A stretch of DNA of 12,894 nucleotides from UBA724 sp964229545 (GTDB taxonomy: Bacteria; Bacteroidota; Bacteroidia; Flavobacteriales; Flavobacteriaceae). Below the pieces are notes generated by a model that saw only the letters and a program-made list of their open reading frames with translations, did no database searches and was not told the DNA's origin. The position numbers were made by a program, and so were the translations under genes. Location: NCBI GenBank assembly GCA_964229545.1, contig CAXRDP010000081.1, forward strand, positions 1-12,894, given 5' to 3'. Shown in pieces: positions 1-7,281 of the stretch (positions within the stretch are counted from its first letter, which is position 1; every line of letters begins with the position of its first letter).

Positions 1-281
1 CTGAAATGGCTCGTACCGAGCAGTACAAAGAAGGTCAGATTCCGTTACATACACTTAGAGCGGATATCGATTACTGGAACACAACTGCCAATACTATTTA
101 TGGTTCAATTGGTGTAAGTGTTTGGATCTTTAAAGGTGAAATTATCGGTGATGTTGATTTAACTCCTGGAGCTCAAGCAGCTAAGGAAGCAGAATCAAAA
201 AGAGGCCGAAGAGGTGGAGACGATCGCGGTAAGAGAAACAACCGTCGTCGTAGCAGAAACCGAAATAGACAAAATAATTAA
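1..281 (+). CDS. rpsC: 30S ribosomal protein S3 (uS3), 3' end only
   Basis: C-terminal part of S3, a small-subunit head protein at the mRNA entry tunnel. The reading frame is open from the window edge; GAA at 3-5 followed by ATG fits the family's conserved G-A-E-M-A-R segment, so the ATG at 6 is an internal Met and the true start lies upstream. The segment EGQIPLHTLRADIDYW and the later VWIFKGEI are S3 C-terminal domain signatures. After the last conserved part comes a tail rich in Arg, Gly and Asn: about 13 of the final 27 residues are Lys or Arg. Such basic tails are common on bacteroidetal S3, and I infer rRNA or mRNA contact. It precedes rplP by 19 nt, the usual S10-operon order. Confidence 0.97.
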   Translation, partial: EMARTEQYKEGQIPLHTLRADIDYWNTTANTIYGSIGVSVWIFKGEIIGDVDLTPGAQAAKEAESKRGRRGGDDRGKRNNRRRSRNRNRQNN

Positions 282-300
282 CACAGCTAGATAGATAACG

Positions 301-720
301 ATGTTAGAGCCAAAAAGAGTAAAACGCCGTAGAGTACATCGCGCTAAGCTTAAAGGAAATGCGAACAGAGGACATCAAATTAATTTTGGTGATTTCGCTC
401 TGAAAGCAATGGAACCTAAGTTTATTACGTCTCGTCAGATCGAGGCTTGCCGTATTGCTATTGCACGTTCTTTGCAGCGTGACGGGCAAACGTTCATTCG
501 TATTTTCCCGGATCAACCAATGACAAGTAAACCAGCTGAAACTCGTATGGGTAAAGGTAAAGGTGCTTTGGATCACTATGTAGCCGTAGTAAAGCCCGGG
601 CGTGTGTTGTTCGAGGTGGCCGGTGTGCCCCACGATGTGGCCAAAGAAGCTTTGCGCTTGGCGGCTCAGAAGTTGCCCGTAAAAACAAAATTTGTGATTG
701 CTCGTGATTACGACGCATAA
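301..720 (+). CDS. rplP: 50S ribosomal protein L16 (uL16)
   Basis: L16, 139 residues, which is the normal family length. It binds 23S rRNA near the A site and the base of the central protuberance and is a late assembly protein. Visible signatures are the N-terminal MLEPKRVKRRR, the internal ITSRQIEACRIAIAR, the glycine-rich RMGKGKGALDHYVAVVKPGR and the C-terminal ALRLAAQKLPVKTKFV. The N-terminus is somewhat more basic than in many relatives, where MLQPKRTK is common, but it is clearly the same protein. The ATG start matches the family start exactly. It lies between rpsC and rpmC, 12 nt before the latter. Confidence 0.98.
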   Translation: MLEPKRVKRRRVHRAKLKGNANRGHQINFGDFALKAMEPKFITSRQIEACRIAIARSLQRDGQTFIRIFPDQPMTSKPAETRMGKGKGALDHYVAVVKPGRVLFEVAGVPHDVAKEALRLAAQKLPVKTKFVIARDYDA

Positions 721-732
721 TAGAGTATAGAG

Positions 733-930
733 ATGAAACAACAAGAGATTAAGGCGTTAACCCAAGATGAGTTGCAAGAGCAACTTGCCCAACAGCAAAA
801 AAGCTATGCTGAGGCCAAATTTTCGCATTCGCTTTCCAATTTGGAAAACCCGGTTCAATTGCGTGCCCAGCGTCGTACCATCGCGCGCCTTAAAACAGAA
901 ATAAATCAGCGTAACTCGCAAGAAGCGTAA
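733..930 (+). CDS. rpmC: 50S ribosomal protein L29 (uL29)
   Basis: L29, 65 residues, a small helical hairpin protein at the polypeptide exit tunnel next to L23, where trigger factor and SRP dock. The pattern is typical: a first helix with MKQQEIKALTQDELQEQL, then a second helix with NPVQLRAQRRTIARLKTEI, which contains the conserved arginine-rich run. Length and position between rplP and rpsQ leave no real alternative. The base at -3 is G, one of the few starts in the window without A there. It ends 7 nt before the rpsQ ATG. Confidence 0.97.
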   Translation: MKQQEIKALTQDELQEQLAQQQKSYAEAKFSHSLSNLENPVQLRAQRRTIARLKTEINQRNSQEA

Positions 931-937
931 TTTGATT

Positions 938-1192
938 ATGGAAAGAAATTTGAGAAAAGAACGAATCGGAGTGGTCACCAGCAACAAGATGCAAAAGTCT
1001 ATTGTTGTCAGTGAGGTCAAGCGTGTAAAACACCCTATGTACGGGAAATTCGTTTTGAAAACTAAAAAATACGTAGCCCACGATGAGCAGAACGACTGCA
1101 ACATCGGAGATACGGTCCGCATTATGGAAACCCGCCCATTGAGCGCTTCCAAGTGCTGGCGATTGGTTGAAATTATTGAAAGAGCAAAATAA
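938..1192 (+). CDS. rpsQ: 30S ribosomal protein S17 (uS17)
   Basis: S17, 84 residues, an OB-fold primary 16S rRNA-binding protein that helps assemble the small-subunit body. Signatures are MERNLRKERIGVVTSNKM at the N-terminus, the strand motif KRVKHPMYGKFV, and the end IGDTVRIMETRPLSASKCWR. The frame is also open from a TTG at 932, two codons earlier, but the ATG at 938 gives the usual MERNLRKERIG start and is preceded by A at -3, so I chose it. The stop TAA (1190-1192) shares its last base with the rplN ATG (TAATG), which suggests coupled termination and re-initiation. Confidence 0.97.
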   Translation: MERNLRKERIGVVTSNKMQKSIVVSEVKRVKHPMYGKFVLKTKKYVAHDEQNDCNIGDTVRIMETRPLSASKCWRLVEIIERAK

Positions 1193-1560
1193 TGGTACAA
1201 CAAGAATCCAGACTTAAAGTAGCAGACAACACAGGAGCCAAAGAGGTGCTTACCATCCGTGTTTTGGGAGGTACAAAGCGTCGCTATGCTTCCATAGGAG
1301 ACAAGATCGTGGTAACGGTCAAAGATGCTACCCCTAACGGAACGGTGAAAAAAGGGCAAGTGTCTACCGCTGTGGTGGTACGTACCAAAAAAGAAGTGCG
1401 TCGTCCTGACGGATCCTACATCCGTTTTGATGAAAACGCATGTGTATTGCTCAACCCTACAGGGGAAATGCGCGGAACCCGTGTGTTTGGTCCTGTGGCT
1501 CGCGAGTTGCGAGACAAAAAATTCATGAAGATTATTTCCTTAGCCCCTGAGGTATTATAA
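1192..1560 (+). CDS. rplN: 50S ribosomal protein L14 (uL14)
   Basis: L14, 122 residues, the invariant length for bacteria. It binds 23S rRNA at the subunit interface, forms a bridge to 16S rRNA, and is the docking site for the silencing factor RsfS. Conserved blocks are LKVADNTGAKEVLTIRVLGG near the N-terminus, the central VVVRTKKEVRRPDGSYIRFD, and the C-terminal GTRVFGPVARELRDKKFMKI. The start ATG overlaps the rpsQ stop by one base. It is 9 nt upstream of rplX, as in other spc operons. Confidence 0.98.
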   Translation: MVQQESRLKVADNTGAKEVLTIRVLGGTKRRYASIGDKIVVTVKDATPNGTVKKGQVSTAVVVRTKKEVRRPDGSYIRFDENACVLLNPTGEMRGTRVFGPVARELRDKKFMKIISLAPEVL

Positions 1561-1569
1561 GCATAGAAG

Positions 1570-1881
1570 ATGAAAAAAATTAAGATTAAAACAGGTGATA
1601 CGGTTCGCGTCTTGGCAGGAGACCACAAAGGCGCTGAAGGCAAGGTATTGCGATTGATTGTCGAAAAAGACAAAGCCATTGTTGAAGGCGTTAATATCGT
1701 CAAGCGTCACACCAAGCCCAACGCCCAGAACCCACAAGGTGGCATCGTCGAAAAAGAGGCAGCCATTCATATCTCCAATTTGTCCTTGTTGGCCGCTGAT
1801 GGCAAACCTACGCGTGTGGGTTATCAGTTCAACGGTGACAAAAAAGAGCGCATCTCACGTAGAACCAATGAAGTAATTTAA
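1570..1881 (+). CDS. rplX: 50S ribosomal protein L24 (uL24)
   Basis: L24, 103 residues, one of the first proteins to bind 23S rRNA during large-subunit assembly; it also lines the exit-tunnel rim. The KOW motif lies at about residues 3-35, with IKTGDTVRVLAGDHKGAEGK visible. The middle block VNIVKRHTKPNAQNPQGGIV followed by KEAAIHISNLSLL is diagnostic for the bacterial protein. Only one base separates its stop from the rplE start, so translation of the two is probably coupled. Confidence 0.98.
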   Translation: MKKIKIKTGDTVRVLAGDHKGAEGKVLRLIVEKDKAIVEGVNIVKRHTKPNAQNPQGGIVEKEAAIHISNLSLLAADGKPTRVGYQFNGDKKERISRRTNEVI

Positions 1882-1882
1882 G

Positions 1883-2428
1883 ATGGTACCTAGAGTTAAA
1901 CAAGAATACAAAGACAGAGTGATTCAGGCGATGACTGAAGAATTCAGCTATGCCAATGTGATGCAAGTGCCAAAACTTCAAAAGATTGTTATCAGTAGAG
2001 GTGTTGGTGCTGCTGTGGCTGACAAAAAATTGGTAGAGCATGCCGTAGATGAGCTTACTCAGATTTCGGGTCAGCTTGCGGTAGCTACTTTGTCAAAGAA
2101 AGACGTGTCGAACTTCAAACTTCGAAAAGGAATGCCTATTGGCGCACGTGTGACACTGCGTGGTGATAAGATGTACGAATTTTTCGATCGTTTGGTAACG
2201 GCTGCGCTTCCTCGTGTGCGTGACTTCCAAGGCGTGAAAGCCAGTGGATTCGACGGACGTGGAAACTACAACTTGGGTGTAACCGAACAAATTATTTTCC
2301 CTGAAATCGATATCGATAAAGTGGCGAAAATCGCGGGTATGGACATCACTTTTGTGACTTCTGCCCAAACAGATAAAGAAGCAAAATCATTATTAGCTCA
2401 TATGGGCTTGCCTTTTAAAAAGAATTAA
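1883..2428 (+). CDS. rplE: 50S ribosomal protein L5 (uL5)
   Basis: L5, 181 residues, close to the usual 179-185. It binds 5S rRNA with L18 in the central protuberance and contacts P-site tRNA. Typical blocks are the N-terminal FSYANVMQVPKLQKIVISRG, the central KLRKGMPIGARVTLRGDKMY, the loop FDGRGNYNLGVTEQIIFPEI, and the C-terminal AKSLLAHMGLPFKKN. The start ATG one base after the rplX stop gives a family-like N-terminus (MVPRVKQEYKDRV). The next gene, rpsN, begins only 2 nt after its stop. Confidence 0.98.
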   Translation: MVPRVKQEYKDRVIQAMTEEFSYANVMQVPKLQKIVISRGVGAAVADKKLVEHAVDELTQISGQLAVATLSKKDVSNFKLRKGMPIGARVTLRGDKMYEFFDRLVTAALPRVRDFQGVKASGFDGRGNYNLGVTEQIIFPEIDIDKVAKIAGMDITFVTSAQTDKEAKSLLAHMGLPFKKN

Positions 2429-2430
2429 GT

Positions 2431-2700
2431 ATGGCTAAAGAATCCATGAAGGCCCGAGAGGTCAAACGTGCAAAACTCGCTGCCAAGTATGCGGCCAAGC
2501 GTCAAGCGCTTAAAGAAGCCGGCGATTACGAGGCGTTGCAAAAATTGCCAAAAAACGCATCTCCTGTGCGTATGCACAACCGCTGCAAGCTGACAGGTCG
2601 TCCGAAAGGATACATGCGTCAGTTTGGAATATCTCGTGTGATGTTCCGTGAGATGGCAAACAAAGGTCTAATCCCGGGTGTACGTAAAGCCAGCTGGTAA
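2431..2700 (+). CDS. rpsN: 30S ribosomal protein S14 (uS14), long zinc-free form
   Basis: S14 of the small-subunit head, in the long form of 89 residues. The sequence has one cysteine, at residue 52 in the block MHNRCKLTGRPKGYMRQFG, and no CxxC pairs, so it cannot make the four-cysteine zinc ribbon of the short (about 61-residue) type. The end ISRVMFREMANKGLIPGVRK is a strong family signature. Gene position between rplE and rpsH is standard. Having a zinc-independent S14 as the main operon copy matches the L36 and S4 forms downstream. Confidence 0.98.
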   Translation: MAKESMKAREVKRAKLAAKYAAKRQALKEAGDYEALQKLPKNASPVRMHNRCKLTGRPKGYMRQFGISRVMFREMANKGLIPGVRKASW

Positions 2701-2712
2701 ACAAAAAGTATT

Positions 2713-3111
2713 ATGAATACAGATCCTATTGCAGATTTTTTGACCCGTATCCGAAACGCGAACAGTGCGGGCCATCGTGTTGTAGATATTCCCGCTTCTA
2801 AGTTGAAGTTGGAAATCACCAAAATCTTATTTGATCAAGGTTATATATTAAGCTATAAAACAGATGACAGTACTGCCCAAGGCAGCATCAAGATAGCCCT
2901 TAAGTATGACCCCATCACCAAAGATCCGGTTATCAAAAAGCTCCAAAGAGTGAGTACACCGGGTTTGCGCCGTTATTCCGCATCGAGTGAAATTCCTCGT
3001 GTGCTGAACGGCTTGGGTGTGGCCATCGTCTCTACCTCTCATGGTGTGATGACTGGCAAACAAGCACAAAAAGAAAATGTAGGAGGCGAAGTGCTTTGCT
3101 ACGTATATTAA
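2713..3111 (+). CDS. rpsH: 30S ribosomal protein S8 (uS8)
   Basis: S8, 132 residues, a primary 16S rRNA-binding protein of the central domain. In E. coli it is also the spc-operon repressor, binding mRNA at the rplE start. Seen here: the N-terminal MNTDPIADFLTRIRNANSAG and the C-terminal signature STSHGVMTGKQAQKENVGGE that ends in LCYVY. The family is complete with no insertion. I cannot show an S8-binding mRNA site at the rplX-rplE junction; the gap there is one base, so any such site would have to lie within the coding sequence. Confidence 0.98.
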   Translation: MNTDPIADFLTRIRNANSAGHRVVDIPASKLKLEITKILFDQGYILSYKTDDSTAQGSIKIALKYDPITKDPVIKKLQRVSTPGLRRYSASSEIPRVLNGLGVAIVSTSHGVMTGKQAQKENVGGEVLCYVY

Positions 3112-3129
3112 TAAGGAAAGAAAGTAACA

Positions 3130-3672
3130 ATGTCAAGAGTAGGAAACAGTCCCATAGCAATCCCGGAAGGCGTCACCGTTGACGTCCAACCCGATGTGAT
3201 TAGCGTGAAAGGAAAATTAGGCGAGTTACACCAAAGCTACGATACGGTCAGTTTCAATCAGGAAGATGGCCAAATTTTGGTTACACGTCCTTCAGACGCC
3301 AAACCCCATAAAGCCAAACACGGACTCTACAGAGCCTTGGTTTTTAACATGGTGCAAGGTGTTTCTGCCGGATTTACCAAAGAACTCGAGTTGGTAGGTG
3401 TGGGATATCGTGCTGCCAATCAGGGACAGAAATTGGATTTGGCTTTAGGTTTTTCTCACAATGTGGTGTTTGAAATCCCAAGTGAAGTTAAGGTAGAAAC
3501 CGTTTCTGAAAAAGGTAAAAACCCCATCATCAAGCTGACCTCTCACGACAAACAGTTGTTGGGTGCGGTAGTCGCTAAGATTCGTTCTTTGCGCAAGCCG
3601 GAACCCTATAAAGGAAAAGGAATCAAATTTGTGGGTGAGCAAATCCGCAGAAAAGCAGGTAAGTCTGCATAA
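3130..3672 (+). CDS. rplF: 50S ribosomal protein L6 (uL6)
   Basis: L6, 180 residues, two tandem alpha/beta domains sitting near the sarcin-ricin loop and L7/L12 stalk base, where it supports translation-factor binding. The start MSRVGNSPIAIPEGVTV is nearly invariant in the family; the domain linker GVGYRAANQGQKLDLALGFS and the C-terminal signature KPEPYKGKGIKFVGEQIRRK confirm it. An AAGGA at 3113-3117 lies 12 nt before the start, rather far for a Shine-Dalgarno site. The 18-nt gap to rpsH is among the longer ones in this unit. Confidence 0.98.
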   Translation: MSRVGNSPIAIPEGVTVDVQPDVISVKGKLGELHQSYDTVSFNQEDGQILVTRPSDAKPHKAKHGLYRALVFNMVQGVSAGFTKELELVGVGYRAANQGQKLDLALGFSHNVVFEIPSEVKVETVSEKGKNPIIKLTSHDKQLLGAVVAKIRSLRKPEPYKGKGIKFVGEQIRRKAGKSA

Positions 3673-3683
3673 GGCAAAAAATT

Positions 3684-4040
3684 ATGAGGCAAACAAAAAC
3701 ACAAAGAAGACAACGCATACAGCGCCGCTACAAAGCCACCGTTGCTGGTACGGCCGAGCAGCCTAGGATGTCTGTTTTTAGAAGCAACAAAGAGATTTAC
3801 GTTCAAATCATCAACGACCAAACGGGTGAAACTTTGGTTTCTGCATCTTCAAGAGATAAAAGTCTAGAAGGACAGGGCGCCAACAAAGTAGAACAAGCCG
3901 GACTGGTAGGTAAGTTGATCGCTGAAAAGGCTACCAAAGCCGGTATCAGCAGTATCCGATTTGATCGTGGGGGCTATTTGTATCACGGACGTGTAAAATC
4001 TCTGGCCGAAGGGGCGCGTGAAGGAGGATTAAAATTTTAA
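3684..4040 (+). CDS. rplR: 50S ribosomal protein L18 (uL18)
   Basis: L18, 118 residues, a 5S rRNA-binding protein of the central protuberance, partner of L5. The basic N-terminus (TKTQRRQRIQRRYKATVAGT) binds RNA; the block QPRMSVFRSNKEIYVQIIND and the end FDRGGYLYHGRVKSLAEGAR followed by EGGLKF are family hallmarks. The ATG start gives MRQTKTQRR where many relatives have MALTKTERR; no better start lies upstream. Six bases separate it from rpsE. Confidence 0.97.
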   Translation: MRQTKTQRRQRIQRRYKATVAGTAEQPRMSVFRSNKEIYVQIINDQTGETLVSASSRDKSLEGQGANKVEQAGLVGKLIAEKATKAGISSIRFDRGGYLYHGRVKSLAEGAREGGLKF

Positions 4041-4046
4041 AGGAAT

Positions 4047-4571
4047 ATGTATCAGAATTACAATAACGTAGAATTTGTAAAGCCCGGAGGCTTGGAGTTG
4101 AAAGACCGTTTGGTCGGTGTTCAACGTGTAACCAAAGTAACCAAGGGTGGTCGTGCATTCGGTTTTTCTGCCATCGTGGTAGTTGGAGACGAAAATGGCG
4201 TTGTCGGACATGGTTTGGGCAAGTCTAAAGAAGTTTCGGAAGCCATTGCCAAGGCAGTAGAAGATGCCAAGAAAAATTTGGTGCGTATCCCTGTAAATAA
4301 AGGAACCCTACCACACGAGCAAAAAGGAAAATTTGGAGGCGCAAGAGTGTTTTTAAAGCCTGCTTCAACAGGTACAGGAGTGATTGCCGGTGGTGCTGTG
4401 CGTGCCGTACTGGAATCGGTAGGTATTCACAACGTACTATCCAAGTCGCAAGGATCTTCCAACCCGCACAACGTCGTAAAAGCCACTTTTGACGCTTTGC
4501 TTCAATTGCGTGATGCGCGCATGGTAGCCAAGCAAAGAGGTATTTCAGTTGATAAAGTTTTTAACGGATAA
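4047..4571 (+). CDS. rpsE: 30S ribosomal protein S5 (uS5)
   Basis: S5, 174 residues, at the mRNA entry site together with S3 and S4; it takes part in mRNA unwinding and decoding accuracy. The N-terminal double-stranded-RNA-binding-like domain covers about residues 14-80 (DRLVGVQRVTKVTKGGRAFG, then VGDENGVVGHGLGKSKEV). The C-terminal domain has LKPASTGTGVIAGGAVRAVL and ESVGIHNVLSKSQGSSNPHN. No unusual insertion is seen. The gap to rpmD is 4 nt. Confidence 0.98.
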   Translation: MYQNYNNVEFVKPGGLELKDRLVGVQRVTKVTKGGRAFGFSAIVVVGDENGVVGHGLGKSKEVSEAIAKAVEDAKKNLVRIPVNKGTLPHEQKGKFGGARVFLKPASTGTGVIAGGAVRAVLESVGIHNVLSKSQGSSNPHNVVKATFDALLQLRDARMVAKQRGISVDKVFNG

Positions 4572-4575
4572 CATC

Positions 4576-4755
4576 ATGGGAAAGATTAAAGTCACACAAA
4601 CCCGCAGTAAAATTAAAAGACCCGAAGACCAGAAGCGCACGCTCTTGGCCTTAGGTTTGAAAAAAATGGGACAGTCCGTTGAACACGACGCTACACCCTC
4701 AGTATTGGGTATGGTAGATAAAGTAAAACACCTAATCTCAGTTGAGAAACTATAA
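4576..4755 (+). CDS. rpmD: 50S ribosomal protein L30 (uL30)
   Basis: L30, 59 residues, a small large-subunit protein that binds 23S rRNA. The sequence MGKIKVTQTRSKIKRPEDQK, then LLALGLKKMGQSVEHDATPS and a C-terminal MVDKVKHLISVEKL, is typical. The frame is open back to an ATG at 4549, inside rpsE, but the ATG at 4576 gives the family N-terminus, the family length, and A at -3, so the longer form is rejected. L30 is missing in some bacteria, so its presence here is informative. rplO begins 3 nt after its stop. Confidence 0.97.
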   Translation: MGKIKVTQTRSKIKRPEDQKRTLLALGLKKMGQSVEHDATPSVLGMVDKVKHLISVEKL

Positions 4756-4758
4756 ATT

Positions 4759-5211
4759 ATGGAATTAGGAAACATCAAACCCGCTAAGGGATCGGTAAAA
4801 ACAGCCAACAAGCGTTTGGGACGCGGAGAAGGTTCTGGCTCTGGAGGTACGGCCTCTCGTGGCCACAAAGGTGCCAAGTCACGCTCTGGCTACTCTAAAA
4901 AAATCGGTTTTGAGGGAGGTCAAATGCCCCTTCAGCGCCGTGTGCCAAAATTTGGTTTTAAAAACATCAACCGCAAGTCTTACACAGGTATCAACCTAGA
5001 TACACTACAGGCCTTGGTCGATGCCAAAAAAATCAAAACAGAAGTTACGCTAGATCAGTTAATCACTTTGCGCTTGGCCGGAAAGAACGATTTGGTGAAA
5101 ATCTTAGGACGAGGCGAATTGTCGGCCGCTCTAAAAATAACCGCTCATAAATTTACGGCGACCGCCAAGTCAGCTATCGAAGCTGCCGGAGGAGAAGCCA
5201 TAGACGCATAA
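4759..5211 (+). CDS. rplO: 50S ribosomal protein L15 (uL15)
   Basis: L15, 150 residues, with a long glycine- and arginine-rich N-terminal extension that threads into 23S rRNA. Seen: MELGNIKPAKGSVKTANKRL, then GRGEGSGSGGTASRGHKGAK, the conserved GFEGGQMPLQRRVPKFGF, and a C-terminal globular domain ending in KSAIEAAGGEAIDA. Full family length. It directly precedes secY by 5 nt, the classic rplO-secY pair of the spc operon. Confidence 0.98.
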   Translation: MELGNIKPAKGSVKTANKRLGRGEGSGSGGTASRGHKGAKSRSGYSKKIGFEGGQMPLQRRVPKFGFKNINRKSYTGINLDTLQALVDAKKIKTEVTLDQLITLRLAGKNDLVKILGRGELSAALKITAHKFTATAKSAIEAAGGEAIDA

Positions 5212-5216
5212 GAAGC

Positions 5217-6560
5217 ATGAAACGCATTTTTGAAGTCATACAGAATATTTGGAAAATCGAGGAACTTCGCACTCGCATTGGTGTAACCCTAGGTTTGTTA
5301 TTGGTATACAGAGTGGGTGCGCAAGTGGTATTGCCCGGCATCGATTCGGTTCAGCTCTCTGAGCTTGCCAATCGCACCGATGTTGGTGGACTTCTCGGGA
5401 TTCTGAACGCTTTTACAGGAGGGGCTTTTGCCAATGCCTCTGTGTTTGCGTTGGGCATCATGCCCTATATATCGGCTTCGATTGTGGTTCAGTTGATGGG
5501 AATTGCCATTCCTTACCTGCAAAAACTGCAAAAAGAGGGTGAGAGTGGACGCCGCAAAATCAATCAAATCACCCGTTGGCTTACGATAGCCATCTGTGTC
5601 GTTCAGGCGCCTGCATATCTTTATGGTTTGGGTGCTCTAGGTGTACCCGATTCTGCTTTCTTGCTAGGAAAAGGTCCTGTGTTCATCATTTCGTCAGTAA
5701 TCATTTTGGTTACCGGAACCATTTTTGCCATGTGGCTGGGTGAGAAAATCACCGACAAAGGTATTGGGAATGGTATCTCGCTGTTGATTACCGTGGGTAT
5801 CATTGCGACCATGCCGCTTTCTTTTGTACAAGAATTTGTGTCGCGAGTGACAGAGAACAACGGAGGTTTGATTTTTATCTTAGTAGAGCTAGTCATTTGG
5901 GTAGTCGTAAACGCCTTGTGTGTGTTGTTGGTGTTGGCAGTGCGTCAGATTCCTGTACAATATGCGCGCAGAACTGCTGCGGGTGGTTATGCTAAGAATC
6001 AAGCCAGTGCCCGTCAATATATACCACTAAAATTGAACGCATCTGGAGTGATGCCTATCATATTTGCACAAGCCATTATGTTTGCGCCCGCTTATTTGGG
6101 TCGTTTGGTCGGTGACAATGATGTAGGCCAGTGGATGCAGGCTTCGTTCTCAGATATTTTTGGATTGTGGTACAATGTGCTGTTCGCTGTATTGATTATC
6201 GTATTTACTTATTTCTACACGGCCATCACGGTACCTACCAACAAAATGGCAGATGACCTCAAACGCAGTGGTGGTTTTATTCCCGGCATACGCCCCGGGG
6301 GAGAAACTGCTGACTATTTGGATCGTGTGATGTCACACATCACCTTCCCCGGCTCCCTATTTTTGGCAGCCATCGCCGTATTGCCCGCCGTAGCCTATCA
6401 GTTGATGGGACTCCAACAAGGTTGGGCGCTTTTCTATGGAGGTACCTCACTATTGATCATGGTAGGGGTGGCCATAGATACCATACAACAAGTCAATGCG
6501 TATTTGTTGAACCGTCACTACGATGGTTTGATGACTACCGGTAAAAATAGAAGAGGATAA
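5217..6560 (+). CDS. secY: protein translocase subunit SecY
   Basis: SecY, 447 residues, the channel of the SecYEG translocon in the inner membrane. Ten hydrophobic segments can be picked out at about residues 20-40, 73-100, 119-137, 154-174, 183-204, 217-242, 269-293, 317-337, 374-397 and 402-425. Signature blocks are GIMPYISASIVVQLM (80-94, segment 2), GEKITDKGIGNGISLLI (175-191), and the cytosolic loop KMADDLKRSGGFIPGIRPGG (343-362), whose equivalents in E. coli contact SecA and the ribosome. The short C-terminal tail is basic (TGKNRRG). Its stop shares one base with the infA start (TAATG). No map or adk gene follows, unlike in several other phyla. Confidence 0.99.
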   Translation: MKRIFEVIQNIWKIEELRTRIGVTLGLLLVYRVGAQVVLPGIDSVQLSELANRTDVGGLLGILNAFTGGAFANASVFALGIMPYISASIVVQLMGIAIPYLQKLQKEGESGRRKINQITRWLTIAICVVQAPAYLYGLGALGVPDSAFLLGKGPVFIISSVIILVTGTIFAMWLGEKITDKGIGNGISLLITVGIIATMPLSFVQEFVSRVTENNGGLIFILVELVIWVVVNALCVLLVLAVRQIPVQYARRTAAGGYAKNQASARQYIPLKLNASGVMPIIFAQAIMFAPAYLGRLVGDNDVGQWMQASFSDIFGLWYNVLFAVLIIVFTYFYTAITVPTNKMADDLKRSGGFIPGIRPGGETADYLDRVMSHITFPGSLFLAAIAVLPAVAYQLMGLQQGWALFYGGTSLLIMVGVAIDTIQQVNAYLLNRHYDGLMTTGKNRRG

Positions 6561-6775
6561 TGGCCAAGCAAGCTGCTATAGAACAAGACGGTCAAATCAT
6601 AGAGGCCCTTTCAAACGCCATGTTTCGTGTGGAGTTGGAAAATGGTCATGTGGTTACGGCCCATATTTCTGGCAAGATGCGCATGCACTATATCAAGCTA
6701 TTACCAGGAGATAAAGTAAAACTAGAGATGAGTCCGTATGACCTGTCCAAGGCGCGGATTACTTACAGATATTAA
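6560..6775 (+). CDS. infA: translation initiation factor IF-1
   Basis: IF-1, 71 residues, a single OB-fold protein that binds the 30S A site during initiation with IF-2 and IF-3. The sequence has the standard pattern: an N-terminal AIEQDGQIIEALSNAMFRVE, then GHVVTAHISGKMRMHYIKLL and the end PGDKVKLEMSPYDLSKARIT followed by YRY. The start overlaps the secY stop by one base, which suggests translational coupling between the membrane protein and this small factor. It is followed after 2 nt by rpmJ. Confidence 0.98.
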   Translation: MAKQAAIEQDGQIIEALSNAMFRVELENGHVVTAHISGKMRMHYIKLLPGDKVKLEMSPYDLSKARITYRY

Positions 6776-6777
6776 AT

Positions 6778-6894
6778 ATGAAAGTACGAGCATCATTAAA
6801 GAAAAGAAGTTCTGAGTGCAAAATTGTACGACGCAAAGGACGACTGTATGTCATTAACAAAAAGAATCCACGATTCAAACAAAGACAAGGATAA
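6778..6894 (+). CDS. rpmJ: 50S ribosomal protein L36 (bL36), zinc-ligand-poor form
   Basis: A 38-codon gene. The translation starts MKVRASLKKRSSECKIVRRK and ends in GRLYVINKKNPRFKQRQG, which is L36. The zinc form has Cys at 11, 14 and 27 and His at about 32; here only Cys14 remains, with Ser at 11, Asn at 27 and Arg at 32, so a zinc ribbon cannot form. This is the C-minus type usual in Bacteroidota. The ATG lies 2 nt after the infA stop and the TAA ends 2 nt before rpsM, exactly in the conserved infA-rpmJ-rpsM order. Confidence 0.97.
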   Translation: MKVRASLKKRSSECKIVRRKGRLYVINKKNPRFKQRQG

Positions 6895-6896
6895 TT

Positions 6897-7271
6897 ATGG
6901 CAAGAATTTCAGGAGTAGACATTCCAAAACAAAAACGTGGCGCGATCGCTTTGACCTATATCTATGGGGTAGGTAGAAGTCGTGCACAGCAAATATTGTC
7001 AGAAGCTGGTGTGGACGAGCACAAAAAGGTTTCTGAGTGGAACGATGACGAAATCGGACGCATTCGTGAGGTAGTCTCTGGCTTCAAAATAGAAGGCGAA
7101 TTGCGCTCAGAGGTTCAATTGAGCATCAAACGCTTGATGGATATCGGATCTTTCCGTGGCATTCGTCATCGTGTGGGCTTACCCCTTCGTGGTCAGCGTA
7201 CCAAAAACAACTCACGCACTCGCAAAGGAAAACGCAAGACCGTTGCGAACAAAAAGAAAGTAACTAAATAA
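6897..7271 (+). CDS. rpsM: 30S ribosomal protein S13 (uS13)
   Basis: S13, 124 residues, in the 30S head; it forms intersubunit bridges and contacts P-site tRNA through its basic tail. Evidence: MARISGVDIPKQKRGAIALT at the start, the helix-hairpin region YIYGVGRSRAQQILSEAGVD, and the C-terminal signature RHRVGLPLRGQRTKNNSRTR ending in a lysine-rich tail. In E. coli the region before rpsM carries the S4-binding pseudoknot; here only 2 nt separate it from rpmJ, so a regulatory leader in that place is unlikely. Confidence 0.98.
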   Translation: MARISGVDIPKQKRGAIALTYIYGVGRSRAQQILSEAGVDEHKKVSEWNDDEIGRIREVVSGFKIEGELRSEVQLSIKRLMDIGSFRGIRHRVGLPLRGQRTKNNSRTRKGKRKTVANKKKVTK

Positions 7272-7281
7272 ACTTTGATCT

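Noticed and set aside
932..937. TTG start for rpsQ
   Set aside because: ATG 938 gives the conserved MERNLRKERIG N-terminus.
757..1359. 200-codon open frame on the - strand
   Set aside because: It lies wholly across rpmC, rpsQ and rplN, has no recognisable domain, and is rich in Phe, Ser and Leu as expected from antisense of basic ribosomal genes.
4023..4027. GGAGG as Shine-Dalgarno for rpsE
   Set aside because: It is 19 nt from the start, too far, and lies in the coding sequence for the end of L18; AAAGGA at 4039-4044 is only 2 nt from the start, too close.
4549..4575. Earlier ATG for rpmD inside rpsE
   Set aside because: Would add nine residues not found in L30; ATG 4576 fits family length and start context.
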